Shown here piece by piece: positions 32,774 through 34,237 of a stretch of DNA of 34,237 nucleotides. The stretch is from Gemmatimonadales bacterium. Lineage in GTDB: Bacteria; Gemmatimonadota; Gemmatimonadetes; Gemmatimonadales; GWC2-71-9. The notes under the pieces are model-generated. The model worked only from the letters and a program-made list of their open reading frames with translations. It was not told the origin of the DNA and made no database searches. Where the stretch lies: the NCBI GenBank assembly GCA_013820855.1, contig JACDHV010000008.1:1-34237 (forward strand). The letters run 5' to 3'. Each line of letters starts with the position of its first letter. The first letter of the stretch is position 1. The position numbers were made by a program, and so were the translations under genes.

Positions 32774-33515
32774 ATGCGACACTCCCGTACAATCAGGCGC
32801 GTCATCGGGGCCGCCGTCGGCGCCCCGGTGGCGACCGCGGCGCTGGTATGGCTCGTGGCCTGGCGGTCACCTCCCTACTACGACGACCCCCAGCTCACCA
32901 TGCTCCGGCACGAGTGGAGCACCTTTCGCCCGTCCGTCGCGCTGGTGGAAGGCAGGCTCGGCTTCGTCCTGCCGCCCTTGATGGATCCCGTCGAGGAATA
33001 CGGCGAGATGGGCGCCGCCGCGGCGCTGGCCCGCGCGGCCGACGTGCGGCTCTACAGCTGGGAGCCGCGCCGGGAGTGGGAGATCGGCCGGATGCTCGAC
33101 AGCGTTCCGGCGCCCAGGGTCGCGCTCTTCTACGTCTTGAGGCCTTACTTCAGTCAACTGCGGTTCGGACGGCCGGGGAACCCCGGAGCTGTTCGTAGAG
33201 GAGTTTCGGAGCAAGCGAACCAGGTATCCCGGGCTGGAGGGCACCTTGTCGAGCATGGCGGCGATAGACTCGATGTGGTCGCGCGACTTTCCGAATCTGC
33301 CCGACTGGCGGGAGACCTCGGACGAATACAGACTTCCAGGCTATCTCGGGGATCTCTCCGCCCGCTCGAACGCGCTCAGGGACGAGCATCTCGCGGCCGT
33401 CCTCCTCGACCTCGTCCGCAAGGGCGAGCGGGTCTTCGCGGTCTCCGGCTCGAGCCACGCCGTCAAGCTCGATGCGGCGCTGCATGCGGCGCTCGACCGT
33501 CGCCCCGGCACGTGA
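32774..33515 (+). pseudogene. TraB/ChaN-like protein with N-terminal membrane anchor, frameshifted
   Basis: ATG 32774 opens MRHSRTIRRVIGAAVGAPVA with a membrane anchor, then VEGRLGFVLPPLMDPVEEYGEMG and APRVALFYVLRPYFSQLRFG. At 33181-33184 a run of four Cs breaks the frame. Removing one C continues RFGRPGNPELFVEEFRSK, then TLSSMAAIDSMWSRDFPNLP and GERVFAVSGSSHAVKLDAAL to the stop at 33513-33515. The repaired product is about 247 residues. The closing VFAVSGSSH and the early VEGRLG phrase resemble the TraB/ChaN/erythromycin-esterase-like superfamily, some members of which are membrane-associated metallo- or haem proteins; the family call is tentative. Its stop overlaps the DUF456 start. Confidence 0.7.
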
Positions 33516-34021
33516 TGGGTGACCTGCCCGCCGCGCTCCTCCTCGTGAGCGCCTGCCTGGTCGGGCTGCTGCTCGTGCCTTTCGGGCTTCCGGGCCTGTG
33601 GGTGATGGTGCTCGGCGTGGCCGGGTACGGATGGCTCACGGATTTCCGGACGGTGACGCTCGGCCTCATGACGCTCGTCCTGGCCCTCGCCGTGGTCGGT
33701 GAAGTGGTCGAGGCGTGGCTCGGGTTTCGTTTCGCCCGCCGATACGGAGGATCGCGCCGGGCCGGCTGGGGTGCGCTCGTCGGCGGGCTGGTGGGTGCGG
33801 TGATCGGCGTGCCGGTGCCGCTGGTCGGCCCGGTGATCGGCGGATTTCTCGGAGCATTCGCCGGTGCCGCACTGTTCGAATACACCCGCGCGCGACAGAG
33901 GGGTGCCGCCGCCTGGGCGGGATGGGGAGCGGTGCTCGGCCGCGCGGCCGCGGCGGCGGCGAAGATGGCGCTCGGCATCGTGATCGCGGTCAGCGCCATC
34001 TTCGCGGCGCTGGGCGGTTAG
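33515..34021 (+). CDS. DUF456-family membrane protein
   Basis: A 168-residue protein with four to five hydrophobic segments and Gly-rich loops: LVPFGLPGLWVMVLGVAGYGWLTDF, GEVVEAWLGFRFARRYGGSRRAGWGALVGG, and PVPLVGPVIGGFLGAFAGAALFEYTR. The PGLPGLW start and the VxxFxGARxxGGSxxGxxGAxxGG pattern are typical of DUF456, whose function is unknown. ATG 33515 overlaps the upstream TGA, so translation is probably coupled. Confidence 0.88.
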   Translation: MGDLPAALLLVSACLVGLLLVPFGLPGLWVMVLGVAGYGWLTDFRTVTLGLMTLVLALAVVGEVVEAWLGFRFARRYGGSRRAGWGALVGGLVGAVIGVPVPLVGPVIGGFLGAFAGAALFEYTRARQRGAAAWAGWGAVLGRAAAAAAKMALGIVIAVSAIFAALGG

Positions 34022-34237
34022 CGCCGGACGGGCTCTGGCCGGGTCCGCCGGGTTCGCGCGGCGATGACGCCGGCGACGCGCTTCGCGTCCCGCTCGACGC
34101 CATGGATCATGGTTCGCGAGAGCCGGTCCACGGCCGTGCCGGTGCGGACCGGCAGCGCGAAGCGGGCGGCATAGCTCTCGAGGTAGTCGGCCATCTCGTT
34201 CTTGGTGGGAAATGAGTGCGGCGGCGCCGGGCAGGGC
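34018..34237 (-). CDS. Flavin monooxygenase-like protein, partial, with aberrant C-terminus
   Basis: The minus-strand frame enters at the right edge reading PAPPHSFPTKNEMADYLESY then AARFALPVRTGTAVDRLSR, matching CzcO/flavin-containing monooxygenase proteins between the first FAD region and the NADP domain. Family members continue for another 250 residues or more. Here the chain diverges at once to TMIHGVERDAKRVAGVIAAR and stops at 34018-34020. No other frame restores the family within the remaining 110 bases. The gene is therefore truncated, rearranged or misassembled. The start lies outside the window. The stop overlaps the DUF456 stop. Confidence 0.65.
   Translation of the reverse strand, partial: PCPAPPHSFPTKNEMADYLESYAARFALPVRTGTAVDRLSRTMIHGVERDAKRVAGVIAARTRRTRPEPVRR

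Noticed and set aside
1-34237. CRISPR arrays, tRNA/rRNA genes, insertion sequences, integrases or prophage genes
   Set aside because: No regularly spaced repeats, cloverleaf-like sequence, transposase or phage motifs were seen on either strand.

Overview
The window is very GC-rich, with strong G/C preference at third codon positions and many GTG starts. Its gene mix suggests a free-living heterotroph, possibly Gemmatimonadota: secreted and lipoprotein metallopeptidases, haem proteins, trehalose synthesis, a selenocysteine formate dehydrogenase, and DUF885, DinB, YjbR and Vgb-like proteins. No rRNA or taxonomic marker is present, so the phylum is an inference. I see no tRNA, rRNA, CRISPR array, insertion sequence or prophage.

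Left part (1-8.3 kb): a DsbA-family thioredoxin-fold protein cut by the window edge follows a fused trehalose-6-phosphate synthase/phosphatase. Next come an M1-family lipoprotein aminopeptidase and, divergently, an HtrA/DegP-type periplasmic protease with a structured leader. A frameshifted haem-c/virginiamycin-B-lyase-like protein and an NTF2-like protein form a two-gene minus-strand unit.

Core (8.7-15.2 kb): a five-gene formate dehydrogenase operon. It holds a Tat-exported molybdenum/tungsten catalytic subunit read through an in-frame UGA (Sec197) with a SECIS-like hairpin, a four-cluster Fe-S subunit with an odd Cys-rich tail, an NrfD-type membrane subunit, a small unrecognised lipoprotein, and the assembly factor FdhE. 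Most junctions overlap, which indicates co-transcription. The likely job is periplasmic formate oxidation feeding the quinone pool.

Middle (15.2-27.3 kb): mostly single genes. These include a stress-type SDR with a Lys-rich extension, a repeat-domain lipoprotein, an aquaporin-family channel lacking the selectivity-filter arginine, a PAS protein, a DinB protein, small unknowns and an Fsr-type MFS exporter. A frameshifted alpha/beta hydrolase, a membrane protein, a broken manganese catalase, an M3-like lipoprotein peptidase and a DUF2214/YjbR/GNAT operon follow.

Right part (27.3-34.2 kb): an exported unknown protein, then a cold-shock gene with a terminator below it and a promoter-terminator module above it. 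After a gene-poor stretch with a hydrolase remnant come a DUF885-like lipoprotein, a PEP-mutase/isocitrate-lyase-like enzyme, a dihaem cytochrome c peroxidase/MauG-like lipoprotein, a frameshifted TraB/ChaN-like protein, a DUF456 protein and the truncated end of a flavin monooxygenase-like gene.

Two patterns cut across genes. Five frame breaks in four otherwise well-conserved genes each fit a one-base change in a G or C run, which looks more like assembly error than gene decay. Three GTGA-N6-TCAC palindromes lie about 55-90 bp upstream of start codons and suggest a CRP/FNR-family regulon.
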